Made by a program: the position numbers and the translations under genes | Assembly: GCA_018335765.1 (NCBI GenBank) | Contig: JAGXRU010000069.1 | Coordinates: forward strand, 1 to 7,241 | Length of the DNA: 7,241 bases | Direction: 5' to 3' | Origin: Alkaliphilus sp. | Lineage (GTDB): Bacteria > Bacillota > Clostridia > Peptostreptococcales > Thermotaleaceae | Part shown: in pieces, positions 1-5,751 of the stretch | Layout of the letters: each line of letters opens with the position of its first letter | How positions within the stretch are numbered: the stretch's first letter is position 1 | Notes under the pieces: generated by a model | The model's input: only the letters and a program-made list of their open reading frames with translations | Database searches by the model: none | What the model was told of the DNA's origin: nothing

Positions 1-6
1 AATATT

Positions 7-49
7 CATCTTGCTTATATATGAGCAAATGGACTATATAAGCAAGATG
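7..49. repeat. Perfect 15-bp inverted repeat near the window edge
   Basis: The arm at 7-21 (CATCTTGCTTATATA) is the exact reverse complement of 35-49, with a 13-nt spacer. The stem is AT-rich and no T-run follows on the + strand (the next bases are AAGAAAGG), so it is not a classical intrinsic terminator in that direction. It could be the 3' hairpin of a gene ending upstream of the window, or a binding site for a dimeric regulator. Nothing in the window decides between these. Confidence 0.6.
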
Positions 50-89
50 AAGAAAGGTGGTAACATGTTTGGTGAGAGAAGGACTTTAT

Positions 90-128
90 TTAACATGCAA
101 TTAACAAGCTATTAACAAAATGTTAATC
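90..128 (+). promoter_or_regulatory. Pho box (four TTAACA direct repeats) upstream of the MCP gene
   Basis: Four hexamers lie at 90-95 (TTAACA), 101-106 (TTAACA), 112-117 (TTAACA) and 123-128 (TTAATC), each separated by exactly 5 bp, giving an 11-bp period. This is the known PhoP-box design of Bacillus and clostridia, where phosphorylated PhoP dimers bind tandem TT(A/T)ACA-like repeats on one face of the helix. It implies that transcription towards the MCP gene is controlled by phosphate starvation. phoP itself is not in the window. Confidence 0.85.
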
Positions 129-145
129 AGAACGGAAATATAGCG

Positions 146-154
146 TGTTATGCT
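146..154 (+). promoter_or_regulatory. Candidate extended -10 of the Pho-controlled MCP promoter
   Basis: TGTTATGCT contains a TG extension followed by TATGCT (149-154), starting 20 bp after the last Pho repeat. No TTGACA-like -35 is present at the right distance, as expected for an activator-dependent promoter. The predicted start of transcription is about 161. TATAGC at 139-144 is an alternative -10, only 10 bp after the box. It would put the box at about -61 to -23, closer to Bacillus practice. The first option is preferred because the pstS promoter has the same 20-bp gap. Confidence 0.45.
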
Positions 155-160
155 GTTATT

Positions 161-222
161 GACCAAGAGGCTTTCTCATATCTTATTCCTCCCTCATAGA
201 TAGAGAAAGTCTCTTTTAATTT
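161..222 (+). promoter_or_regulatory. Leader stem-loop with C-rich loop; possible attenuator or short RNA
   Basis: Bases 165-177 pair with 203-215 over 13 bp (12 Watson-Crick pairs plus one G-U). The 25-nt loop contains TATTCCTCCC. The 3' arm runs into TTTTAATTT, which resembles a weak intrinsic terminator. Loop bases 184-192 are an exact complement of GGAGGAATA at 348-356, the MCP Shine-Dalgarno region. GACCAA at 161-166 can also pair with TTGGTC at 259-264, but this competes with the stem for bases 165-166. I do not recognise a known riboswitch class. It could be a transcription attenuator, a translation-control element or a short Pho-induced RNA; the pairing is seen, the function is inferred. 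Confidence 0.4.
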
Positions 223-238
223 CTAGAGAAAGTCTCTT
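201..238 (+). repeat. 15-bp direct repeat in the MCP leader
   Basis: TAGAGAAAGTCTCTT occurs exactly at 201-215 and again at 224-238 (23-bp period). Each copy contains the small palindrome AGAGA-AAG-TCTCT, and each can form the 3' arm of the hairpin whose 5' arm is 165-177. The duplication therefore gives two mutually exclusive partners for the same 5' arm. Confidence 0.7.
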
Positions 239-347
239 ATTATTGAACTTAAACAGGTTTGGTCGTCCTCGCAAATACATAGCTTAATGGTGATTTGTTA
301 ACCCTTATCCGTATAGTGGAGCTAGGCTATTAATTATAACCCCCCAA

Positions 348-352
348 GGAGG
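348..352 (+). promoter_or_regulatory. Ribosome binding site of the MCP gene
   Basis: GGAGG lies 7 nt before the ATG at 360. This strong site supports the upstream start and hence the long N-terminal extension of the receptor. The ATG at 356-358 is in another frame and stops after four codons. The site is complementary to the loop of the leader hairpin at 184-192. Confidence 0.85.
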
Positions 353-359
353 AATATGA

Positions 360-2630
360 ATGAGCGTTAAATTAGTTGATAAGAAGGAGAGGTTTATTAA
401 ATCCGCTAAGGCAGTCATGAAAAAAATCTCTGATATGAGTATAAGAATTAGGAAATTCAAGTGTACGTTTAAAGATAAAAAACTTTTTAAAAATAAAAAA
501 CTTTTTAAGGATAAAAAATTTTTCAATAAGAACTTTGAAGACTTTGCTATTTTTAATAATATAAAGATCCGCAATAAATTATTGATTATGGTTGCTATAA
601 CAGGATTGGTTCCTATAATCCTTTTGAGCTGGTTAAGCATTGATAATGCCAGTAAGGAAATAGAAAAAGAAATTTTTAAGGGCAATCAGGTATTTACTAC
701 ATTAACCACAGAAAGAATTAATGAATATTTTTACTCAAGAGAAGGTGATGGCAGAGTATTGGCAAACTCTAATAGTGTAAGAGAAGGGGTTGCAAAGCTA
801 AACGATTCAAATTATACTAAATTAGAAAAAGAGGAAATTACAGCAGAACTTTTGCGTTACTTAAATATTGCAATTGTACAATATGAATATACGGATATTT
901 TTTTAACTGATAAGTATGGCGAAGTTATATTCAGCTCTAAGTATAACAAGCTAGATATAGCCCCTCTAGTTTTTTCTGGTAAATTTAATGAAAAAGCAAT
1001 GAGCGGAATACAGAATTGGTCTGAAATATTTAGAAATAGCTTTATCGGAGATAACTTGATGGTGTTGGCAACGCCAGTTTATTCCGAGATTGATTCAAAT
1101 AAACCCGTGGGTACTTTGAATATTGTTTTAAATCAGCAAAGAGTAAATGCAATTATACATAATGGGATTGAAAGGCTTGGCACAACAGGCAATTCGTATT
1201 TGGTTGATGCAAATGGGCTCCTGCTTACGAACACTATGATAGGACAGTTTAAGGAGGGAGCTGCTCTAAAAGAGACGATTGAAACTGAAGCTGTGAGTAT
1301 TTTATCTGGACATATAAGGGATGGTAATATAGAATTTAATCAAACAAAGAAATACAGAGGATATACTGGAGAGGAAGTCATAGCTAATTTGTCGATAGCT
1401 AAAATTGGAGACAGCTATGTCGGGCTTATTATCGAAGTGGATGAAAGTGAAGCATATAAAGGAATCGCACAGCATCGCAGAGATATTATAATGATGGTAC
1501 TGGTCGTTATATCGATATGTGCATTGCTGACAATTATTTTAGCTCAAACAATCAGTGAGCCAATTGTTAAGTTCATTAAAATCGCCGATGAAATTGCAAA
1601 TTATAATCTTAAGGGACAGATTGGAGAAGATGAAATAGAAAGGCAGGACGAAATTGGTGACTTGAAAAATTCTATAATTAAAATAAGAGAAAATCTGAAA
1701 TCTATAATCAAAGAAGTTGAAATATCCTCCTTCAAAATTGCAGCTTCGTCAGAAGAGTTGAAAATGAATTGTCAACAATCCTCACAATCGGCTGACGATG
1801 TGGCAAAAACTATAAATATAATAGCCAGAAATTCAACTGATCAAGCTCAAGGGGCAGATGAGAGTTCTCAAAAGTCAAAGGAGTTAAGTAATATTATTTT
1901 GGAAGATATAAAAAACTTAGGAGAGATGACTAAATCCACAAATAAGGTTATTGAATTAGTGGATTCCGGGTTGGATTTAATAAGATTTTTGTCAGTGACG
2001 ACTCAAGAATCTAGCCAGATAAACAATGAAGTTCAGATCAGTATACGAAAATCAAATGAAAGCTCTAAGAAAATTGAAGCTGCGAGCAAGCTTATTATGA
2101 CTATTGCGGATAAAACAAATTTATTGTCCTTAAATGCTGCTATTGAGGCAGCAAGAGCGGGGGAGAATGGAAGATGCTTTGCAGTGGTTGCAGATGAAAT
2201 AAGAAAGCTGGCAGAACAGTCTAAAGAGTCCATCAAGATTATTGATGAAATAGTTAACAATTTATACAAGGATAATTCAGATACAGTAGGAGCAATGGAT
2301 GATTTGATTAATATTTCCAAAAAGCAGGTAGATAGTGTTACTCTGACTAAAGAAAAATATTTAGATATTTCCAGGGCAATTAAGGAAACTGAATTTAAAA
2401 TGGAGGATTTGAATAAATCCAGCTTGAAAATTGATGCAATGAGGGAAGAAGTTGAGGAGCAAATTCAAAAACTTGCATCAGTTACACAAGAAAACGCCGC
2501 TAGTATAATACAAGTTTCCTCGTCAATACAGGAACAGACAGCTTCAGTGGTGGAAATATCTACTGCCAGTGAAGGTTTAGCTACACTAGCTCAAGGTCTG
2601 AAGCAATTAGTATTAAAGTTTAATGTCTAG
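360..2630 (+). CDS. Methyl-accepting chemotaxis protein, two TM segments, Cache-like sensor
   Basis: A 756-residue transmembrane chemoreceptor that should bind a ligand outside the cell and control the CheA kinase through CheW. The first 73 residues are very basic (25 K/R against 7 D/E) and include three tandem K-[DN]-K-K-[LF]-F units at 38-55. TM1 is about 74-94. The extracellular region at about 95-372 looks like a double Cache domain, with GNSYLVDANGLLLTN at 277-291. TM2 is about 375-397, HAMP about 398-453 (DEIGDL at 430-435), and the signalling coiled coil runs to the end. The kinase-contact hairpin tip is at 583-621 (LNAAIEAARAGE, then GRCFAVVADEIRKLAEQS, with Cys606 where Gly is usual). 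No C-terminal NWETF-type CheR tether is seen. A Pho box upstream and pst genes downstream suggest phosphate-starvation induction. The ligand cannot be read from sequence. MCP identity is certain; phosphate sensing is inference. Confidence 0.97.
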   Translation: MSVKLVDKKERFIKSAKAVMKKISDMSIRIRKFKCTFKDKKLFKNKKLFKDKKFFNKNFEDFAIFNNIKIRNKLLIMVAITGLVPIILLSWLSIDNASKEIEKEIFKGNQVFTTLTTERINEYFYSREGDGRVLANSNSVREGVAKLNDSNYTKLEKEEITAELLRYLNIAIVQYEYTDIFLTDKYGEVIFSSKYNKLDIAPLVFSGKFNEKAMSGIQNWSEIFRNSFIGDNLMVLATPVYSEIDSNKPVGTLNIVLNQQRVNAIIHNGIERLGTTGNSYLVDANGLLLTNTMIGQFKEGAALKETIETEAVSILSGHIRDGNIEFNQTKKYRGYTGEEVIANLSIAKIGDSYVGLIIEVDESEAYKGIAQHRRDIIMMVLVVISICALLTIILAQTISEPIVKFIKIADEIANYNLKGQIGEDEIERQDEIGDLKNSIIKIRENLKSIIKEVEISSFKIAASSEELKMNCQQSSQSADDVAKTINIIARNSTDQAQGADESSQKSKELSNIILEDIKNLGEMTKSTNKVIELVDSGLDLIRFLSVTTQESSQINNEVQISIRKSNESSKKIEAASKLIMTIADKTNLLSLNAAIEAARAGENGRCFAVVADEIRKLAEQSKESIKIIDEIVNNLYKDNSDTVGAMDDLINISKKQVDSVTLTKEKYLDISRAIKETEFKMEDLNKSSLKIDAMREEVEEQIQKLASVTQENAASIIQVSSSIQEQTASVVEISTASEGLATLAQGLKQLVLKFNV
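471..524 (+). repeat. Three 18-bp tandem units inside the MCP gene
   Basis: Imperfect 18-bp units at 471-488, 489-506 and 507-524 are built from A-runs and T-runs and encode K-[DN]-K-K-[LF]-F three times. Because 18 is a multiple of three, gain or loss of a unit would keep the reading frame and only change the length of the basic cytoplasmic N-terminus. Confidence 0.8.
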
Positions 2631-2667
2631 AGATAGCCGTATAATTTTAGACTGAAATAAGTGATAC

Positions 2668-2706
2668 TTAACATATACTTAACAATTGTATAACATTCCG
2701 ATAACA
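2668..2706 (+). promoter_or_regulatory. Pho box (four direct repeats) of the pst operon
   Basis: TTAACA at 2668-2673 and 2679-2684, then ATAACA at 2690-2695 and 2701-2706, all separated by 5 bp (11-bp period). This matches the PhoP-binding pattern known upstream of pstS in Bacillus and clostridia. It predicts induction of pstSCAB-phoU by PhoP~P when phosphate is scarce. Confidence 0.88.
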
Positions 2707-2726
2707 CTGCGAATTAGTTTATCGTA

Positions 2727-2732
2727 TATATT
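2727..2732 (+). promoter_or_regulatory. Candidate -10 of the pstS promoter
   Basis: TATATT matches TATAAT at five of six positions and starts 20 bp after the Pho box, the same gap as in front of the MCP gene. There is no recognisable -35, consistent with PhoP activation. Transcription should start near 2738-2740, giving a pstS leader of about 44 nt. The overlapping TATATA at 2725-2730 is an alternative. Confidence 0.5.
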
Positions 2733-2769
2733 AGTAAATGTAGACAAATACTATTTCAATAAAATGATT

Positions 2770-2774
2770 GGGGG
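2770..2774 (+). promoter_or_regulatory. G-rich ribosome binding site that sets the pstS start
   Basis: GGGGG is followed by AAATGTTA and then ATG at 2783, an 8-nt spacing. GGGGG can pair with the CCUCC of 16S rRNA using one G-U pair. The site overlaps the in-frame TTG at 2768 and lies only 2 nt before the ATG at 2777, so 2783 is the best start. It also places a proper lipoprotein signal at the N-terminus. Confidence 0.65.
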
Positions 2775-2782
2775 AAATGTTA

Positions 2783-3775
2783 ATGGTAAAAAGAATTTTA
2801 GCAACATTATTAATTGCTATTTTAGCTTTATCAGTTGTGGGATGTGGTGCACAAACTACGGAACCTGCACCAGCAGAAGAAGGACAAGAAGCAGCAAAGC
2901 TTGAAGGGCCGGTAATAGTTGATGGTTCAGGCACTGTATTTCCTTTATTAGCACATGTTGCAGAAGAATACATGACTAATGTACAACCAGGCGTGAGCGT
3001 TCAAGTTGGACGAGCTGGTACAAGTGCTGGATTTAAGAAATTTATAGCAGGTGAGCTTGACTTAGTTACTGCTTCAAGATATATTAAAGATGAAGAACAA
3101 GCTATGCTTGAGGAACAAGGGTTAAAGCTTGGAACAGATGTACTGGAGTTTAAGGTTGCACTGGATGGATTAACAATTGTAATTAACCAAGAAAATGATT
3201 GGGCAACAGAAATGACTAGAGAAGAAATCATCAATATGTTTATTTCAGGAAAACATAAAGCTGATGACAAAGTGCTTTGGTCAGATATCAGACCAGAATG
3301 GCCACAAGAAGAAATCAGTTTCTACGGTCCAAATGAGAATCACGGAACTTTTGAATTCTTCTATGATGTGATCCTTGAGGAACAACCTATGGTAACAACA
3401 GCCAATCTTCAACAAGAATACTCTACACTAGTTGATTTAGTCGCTAACGATAAAAATGCTATTGGATTCTTCGGATTTGGCTACTATGTAAACAATAAAG
3501 ACATAATTACTGCTGTAAAGGTGGATTTCGGCAATGGTCCGGTTGAACCTTCTTTAGAAACAATCGGTGAAGAATTACCATATGCTGGGTTTACTCGTCC
3601 GGTATTCACATACTTAAATGCAAAAGCTGCATTAGAAAACCCACAGGTGCTTGATTTTGCAAAGTATTTGGTATCGAAAGAAGGAGCGCTTAGATTAGCG
3701 GGAGATAATGGTTTTGCTCCGCTTCCTGAATCTCAATATGCTGAATATACAAAACAATTAGAAGCAATGAAGTAA
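2783..3775 (+). CDS. pstS: PstS, phosphate-binding lipoprotein of the Pst ABC transporter
   Basis: A 330-residue extracytoplasmic solute-binding protein that captures phosphate and delivers it to PstC/PstA. Residues 1-21 form a lipoprotein signal (positive MVKR, hydrophobic core, lipobox VVGC, lipidated Cys21), followed by an acidic Ala/Pro/Glu linker to about residue 40. PstS hallmarks are GSGTVFPL at 48-55, GRAGTSAGFKKF at 76-87, ASR at 97-99, DGLTIVIN at 128-135, GPNENHGTFEFF at 182-193 and NAIGFFGFGYY at 225-235. Two sites deviate from the usual motifs: ASRPI reads ASRYI, and the Ser of the usual SGT phosphate-binding loop is replaced (NHGT, His187). The in-frame TTG at 2768 and ATG at 2777 are less likely starts. 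The gene has its own Pho box and is followed by a strong hairpin before pstC. The operon context makes phosphate the most likely ligand. Confidence 0.95.
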   Translation: MVKRILATLLIAILALSVVGCGAQTTEPAPAEEGQEAAKLEGPVIVDGSGTVFPLLAHVAEEYMTNVQPGVSVQVGRAGTSAGFKKFIAGELDLVTASRYIKDEEQAMLEEQGLKLGTDVLEFKVALDGLTIVINQENDWATEMTREEIINMFISGKHKADDKVLWSDIRPEWPQEEISFYGPNENHGTFEFFYDVILEEQPMVTTANLQQEYSTLVDLVANDKNAIGFFGFGYYVNNKDIITAVKVDFGNGPVEPSLETIGEELPYAGFTRPVFTYLNAKAALENPQVLDFAKYLVSKEGALRLAGDNGFAPLPESQYAEYTKQLEAMK

Positions 3776-3797
3776 GCTTTAAAAAATAGGTTTGATT

Positions 3798-3839
3798 CAA
3801 CATTTAGATGAGAGGAATACTCCTCTCATCTAAATGTTG
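3798..3839 (+). terminator. pstS-pstC intercistronic hairpin (partial terminator or RNA stabiliser)
   Basis: A perfect 19-bp stem (3798-3816 with 3821-3839) with a 4-nt ATAC loop, followed by only TTT and then AAAG. The short T-run suggests incomplete termination, or protection of the pstS 3' end from exonucleases. Either would give more PstS than channel subunits, as known for binding-protein genes at the head of ABC operons. No promoter is obvious between it and pstC, so pstC is expected to depend on read-through. Confidence 0.8.
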
Positions 3840-3891
3840 TTTAAAGTAATAATAGATATTATTAAGAGCTATTAAGAAAGGATAGGATTTC

Positions 3892-4818
3892 ATGGTTAAA
3901 ACTATTCAAGTCAGAGAGCTTATAAGCAAAAATATTAAAAGTACTAAAAACAAATATGTAGACAAATTGATGCCATATATATTCTTTGTGGCAGCATCAA
4001 TCTCTATCATAACAACGATTGGTATTGTGTATACGCTAATATTTGATGGATTAAAGTTCTTCAGAGAAGTACCATTGCGAGAAATATTTAGCACGCGATT
4101 AGCACCTTTAGCTTCAAATCCATCTTTTGGAATTTTACCTATAATCAATGGAACGATAATTACTTCGATTATTGCTATGTGTGTTGCGATTCCGATAGGT
4201 CTATCGACCGCAATTTATTTAAGTGAGTACGCATCAGACAAGGTGCGAAAAAAGATAAAGCCGCTGGTAGAAGTTTTGGCAGGAATTCCTACAATCGTGT
4301 ACGGTTTTTTTGCCTATTCATTTGTTACTCCTTTGTTAATGACTATCATTCCTGATTTAGGGGCAAAAAATGCTCTTAGCCCTGGTATTGTTATGGGAAT
4401 AATGATTACTCCTCTTGTGGCGTCTTTATCTGAGGATGCCATGAATTCTGTTCCAAATGAAATGCGAGAAGGTGCCTTAGCACTTGGTTCAACCAAGTTA
4501 GAGGTCACGTTTAAGGTTGTTATCCCTGCTGCTATCTCTGGTATTATTGCTTCCTTTGTACTAGGAATTTCTCGAGCAGTTGGAGAAACAATGATTGTTG
4601 TGATTGGCAGCGGTAGCTCTAAGAATTTTACATTCGATATTACTCAGTCAATGCAGACAATGACAGCCTATATTGTAGAATTTACCAGTGGAGATGCAGG
4701 CAGCGGAACTCTTGGATATTACAGCTTATATGCTGTAGGATTATTGCTTTTCGTCTTTACTTTATTGATGAATTTACTGGCACAATATATCTCAAGAAAA
4801 TATAGAGAGGAGTATTGA
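3892..4818 (+). CDS. pstC: PstC, phosphate ABC transporter permease
   Basis: A 308-residue inner-membrane subunit that pairs with PstA to form the phosphate channel. About 27 cytoplasmic residues precede TM1 (about 28-50); the conserved permease core has further hydrophobic segments near 86-110, 126-150, 163-179, 208-228 and 279-299. The PstC-type motifs SEYASDKVRK (111-120) and EVLAGIPTIVYGFFA (127-141) are present. The EAA-type cytoplasmic loop that contacts the ATPase reads REGALALGSTKLEVTFKVVIP (192-212). SRAVGETM at 227-234 is typical of PstC. The ATG at 3892 follows an AAAGGATAGGA ribosome site. The gene lies behind the pstS hairpin and is separated from the pstA start by only 2 bp, which suggests translational coupling. 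Confidence 0.96.
   Translation: MVKTIQVRELISKNIKSTKNKYVDKLMPYIFFVAASISIITTIGIVYTLIFDGLKFFREVPLREIFSTRLAPLASNPSFGILPIINGTIITSIIAMCVAIPIGLSTAIYLSEYASDKVRKKIKPLVEVLAGIPTIVYGFFAYSFVTPLLMTIIPDLGAKNALSPGIVMGIMITPLVASLSEDAMNSVPNEMREGALALGSTKLEVTFKVVIPAAISGIIASFVLGISRAVGETMIVVIGSGSSKNFTFDITQSMQTMTAYIVEFTSGDAGSGTLGYYSLYAVGLLLFVFTLLMNLLAQYISRKYREEY
4803..4812 (+). promoter_or_regulatory. Ribosome binding site of pstA, inside the pstC end
   Basis: The purine stretch TAGAGAGGAG lies in the last codons of pstC. Its GGAG (4809-4812) is 8 nt from ATG 4821 but only 2 nt from the in-frame TTG at 4815, which overlaps the pstC stop. The spacing favours ATG 4821 as the pstA start. Confidence 0.7.
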
Positions 4819-4820
4819 TA

Positions 4821-5735
4821 ATGAGTATAGAATCTATAGATTCAAGAGAACCGCATTTTCCTAAAATGTATATGTCAAAGGGTAATTTTAACAGACGTAT
4901 TCTTTTAGATAAGATAGCCAGAAAGCTTTTTCTTTCTGCCACATTATTAGCTCTACTTGTTTTAGGAGTATTGATTTTTAGAATATCGAGTCAAAGCATC
5001 GGTTGGCTGAATATAAAATTTTTGACAAGTAATCTATCTATATTTCCAGAAAAAGCTGGAATATATGGAGTTATTTTGGGTTCTTTATGGTTAATGTTGA
5101 TAGTTGCTCCAATTACCCTTATAATAGGTGTATCGACAGCTATTTATTTAGAAGAGTATGCAAGCAAAGGAAAAGTCAGAGAATTTATAAGAATCAATAT
5201 CTCTAACTTAGCAGGTGTTCCTTCGGTTATATTTGGATTATTAGGATTAACGGTTTTTGGCAGGTTGTTTAATTTAGGGTCTAGTATTCTTGCAGGAGGA
5301 TTAACTATGTCATTGTTAGTTCTTCCTATTGTTGTTGTGGCAAGTCAAGAAGCCATCAGGGCTGTCCCTAATTTTCTAAGGGATGCATCGTATGCCATGG
5401 GTGCAACAAAGTGGGTAACAATGAGGACGGTTATTTTACCGGTGGCTCTGCCGGGGATTTTAACCGGTTCTATACTAGCTCTTTCTAGAGCAATTGGAGA
5501 AACTGCACCATTAGTTGTATTAGGCATTCCTACACTAATATTAAAAATACCAACTGGTATCATGGATGATTTTACGGCGCTGCCTATTCAAATATATTAT
5601 TGGACACTGGACACAGTTCTCGTGCCAGAATACATAAACTTAGCTGCCGCTACAATTATAGTACTCCTAGTGGTGTTATTTTTGATGAACACTACAGCAA
5701 TTTTAATAAGAAACAAATTTCAAAGACGATATTAA
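4821..5735 (+). CDS. pstA: PstA, phosphate ABC transporter permease
   Basis: A 304-residue second permease of the Pst channel. About 35 N-terminal cytoplasmic residues precede TM1 (about 36-53); further hydrophobic segments lie near 82-108, 128-147, 157-175, 205-222 and 272-295. Family signatures are LEEYASKGKVREFI (110-123), NLAGVPSVIFGLLGL (129-143), the EAA-type loop LRDASYAMGATKWVTMRTVILP (split as 186-196 and 197-207), and SRAIGETAPLVVLG (222-235). PstA and PstC resemble each other in the EAA loop and the SRA(V/I)GET stretch, as expected for a heterodimeric channel. A start at TTG 4815 would add two residues and is less likely. pstB follows after 16 bp. Confidence 0.96.
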   Translation: MSIESIDSREPHFPKMYMSKGNFNRRILLDKIARKLFLSATLLALLVLGVLIFRISSQSIGWLNIKFLTSNLSIFPEKAGIYGVILGSLWLMLIVAPITLIIGVSTAIYLEEYASKGKVREFIRINISNLAGVPSVIFGLLGLTVFGRLFNLGSSILAGGLTMSLLVLPIVVVASQEAIRAVPNFLRDASYAMGATKWVTMRTVILPVALPGILTGSILALSRAIGETAPLVVLGIPTLILKIPTGIMDDFTALPIQIYYWTLDTVLVPEYINLAAATIIVLLVVLFLMNTTAILIRNKFQRRY

Positions 5736-5740
5736 GAAAA

Positions 5741-5746
5741 GAGGAG
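5741..5746 (+). promoter_or_regulatory. Ribosome binding site supporting a TTG start for pstB
   Basis: GAGGAG followed by a 5-nt spacer leads to TTG at 5752. The next in-frame Met codon is far inside the ATPase domain, after Walker A (residue 99), so it cannot be the start. The TTG is therefore strongly supported. Confidence 0.8.
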
Positions 5747-5751
5747 TTATC

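Noticed and set aside
65..115. Small ORF of 16 codons (MFGERRTLFNMQLTSY) with AGGTGG four bases before its ATG
   Set aside because: Its 3' half is made of Pho-box repeats, it lies upstream of the predicted transcription start, and no family is recognisable. It is more likely a chance ORF in a regulatory region.
285..317. Sigma-28/SigD-type motility promoter in front of the MCP gene
   Set aside because: TCCGTATAG only partly resembles GCCGATAA and no TAAA box sits at the needed spacing of about 15 bp. AGCCGTATAA after the MCP stop fails for the same reason.
241..345. Possible cyclic di-GMP (GEMM) riboswitch, because such elements often precede clostridial MCP genes and GCAAA occurs at 271-275
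   Set aside because: The rest of the GEMM consensus (GGACGCAAAGCC-type core and its receptor stem) cannot be found, so the match is only a short word.
305..685. 126-residue antisense ORF over the MCP 5' end
   Set aside because: Low-complexity Leu/Ser/Phe protein caused by reading the Lys-rich repeat backwards. No ribosome site or family match was seen.
2625..2653. Possible terminator after the MCP gene (GTCTA at 2625-2629 with TAGAC at 2649-2653)
   Set aside because: Only 5 bp of stem with a 19-nt loop and no T-run. Read-through from the MCP into pstS remains possible.
2686..2904. 72-residue ORF overlapping the pstS start in another frame
   Set aside because: It begins inside the Pho box and covers the pstS signal peptide out of frame. 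It is a shadow of pstS.
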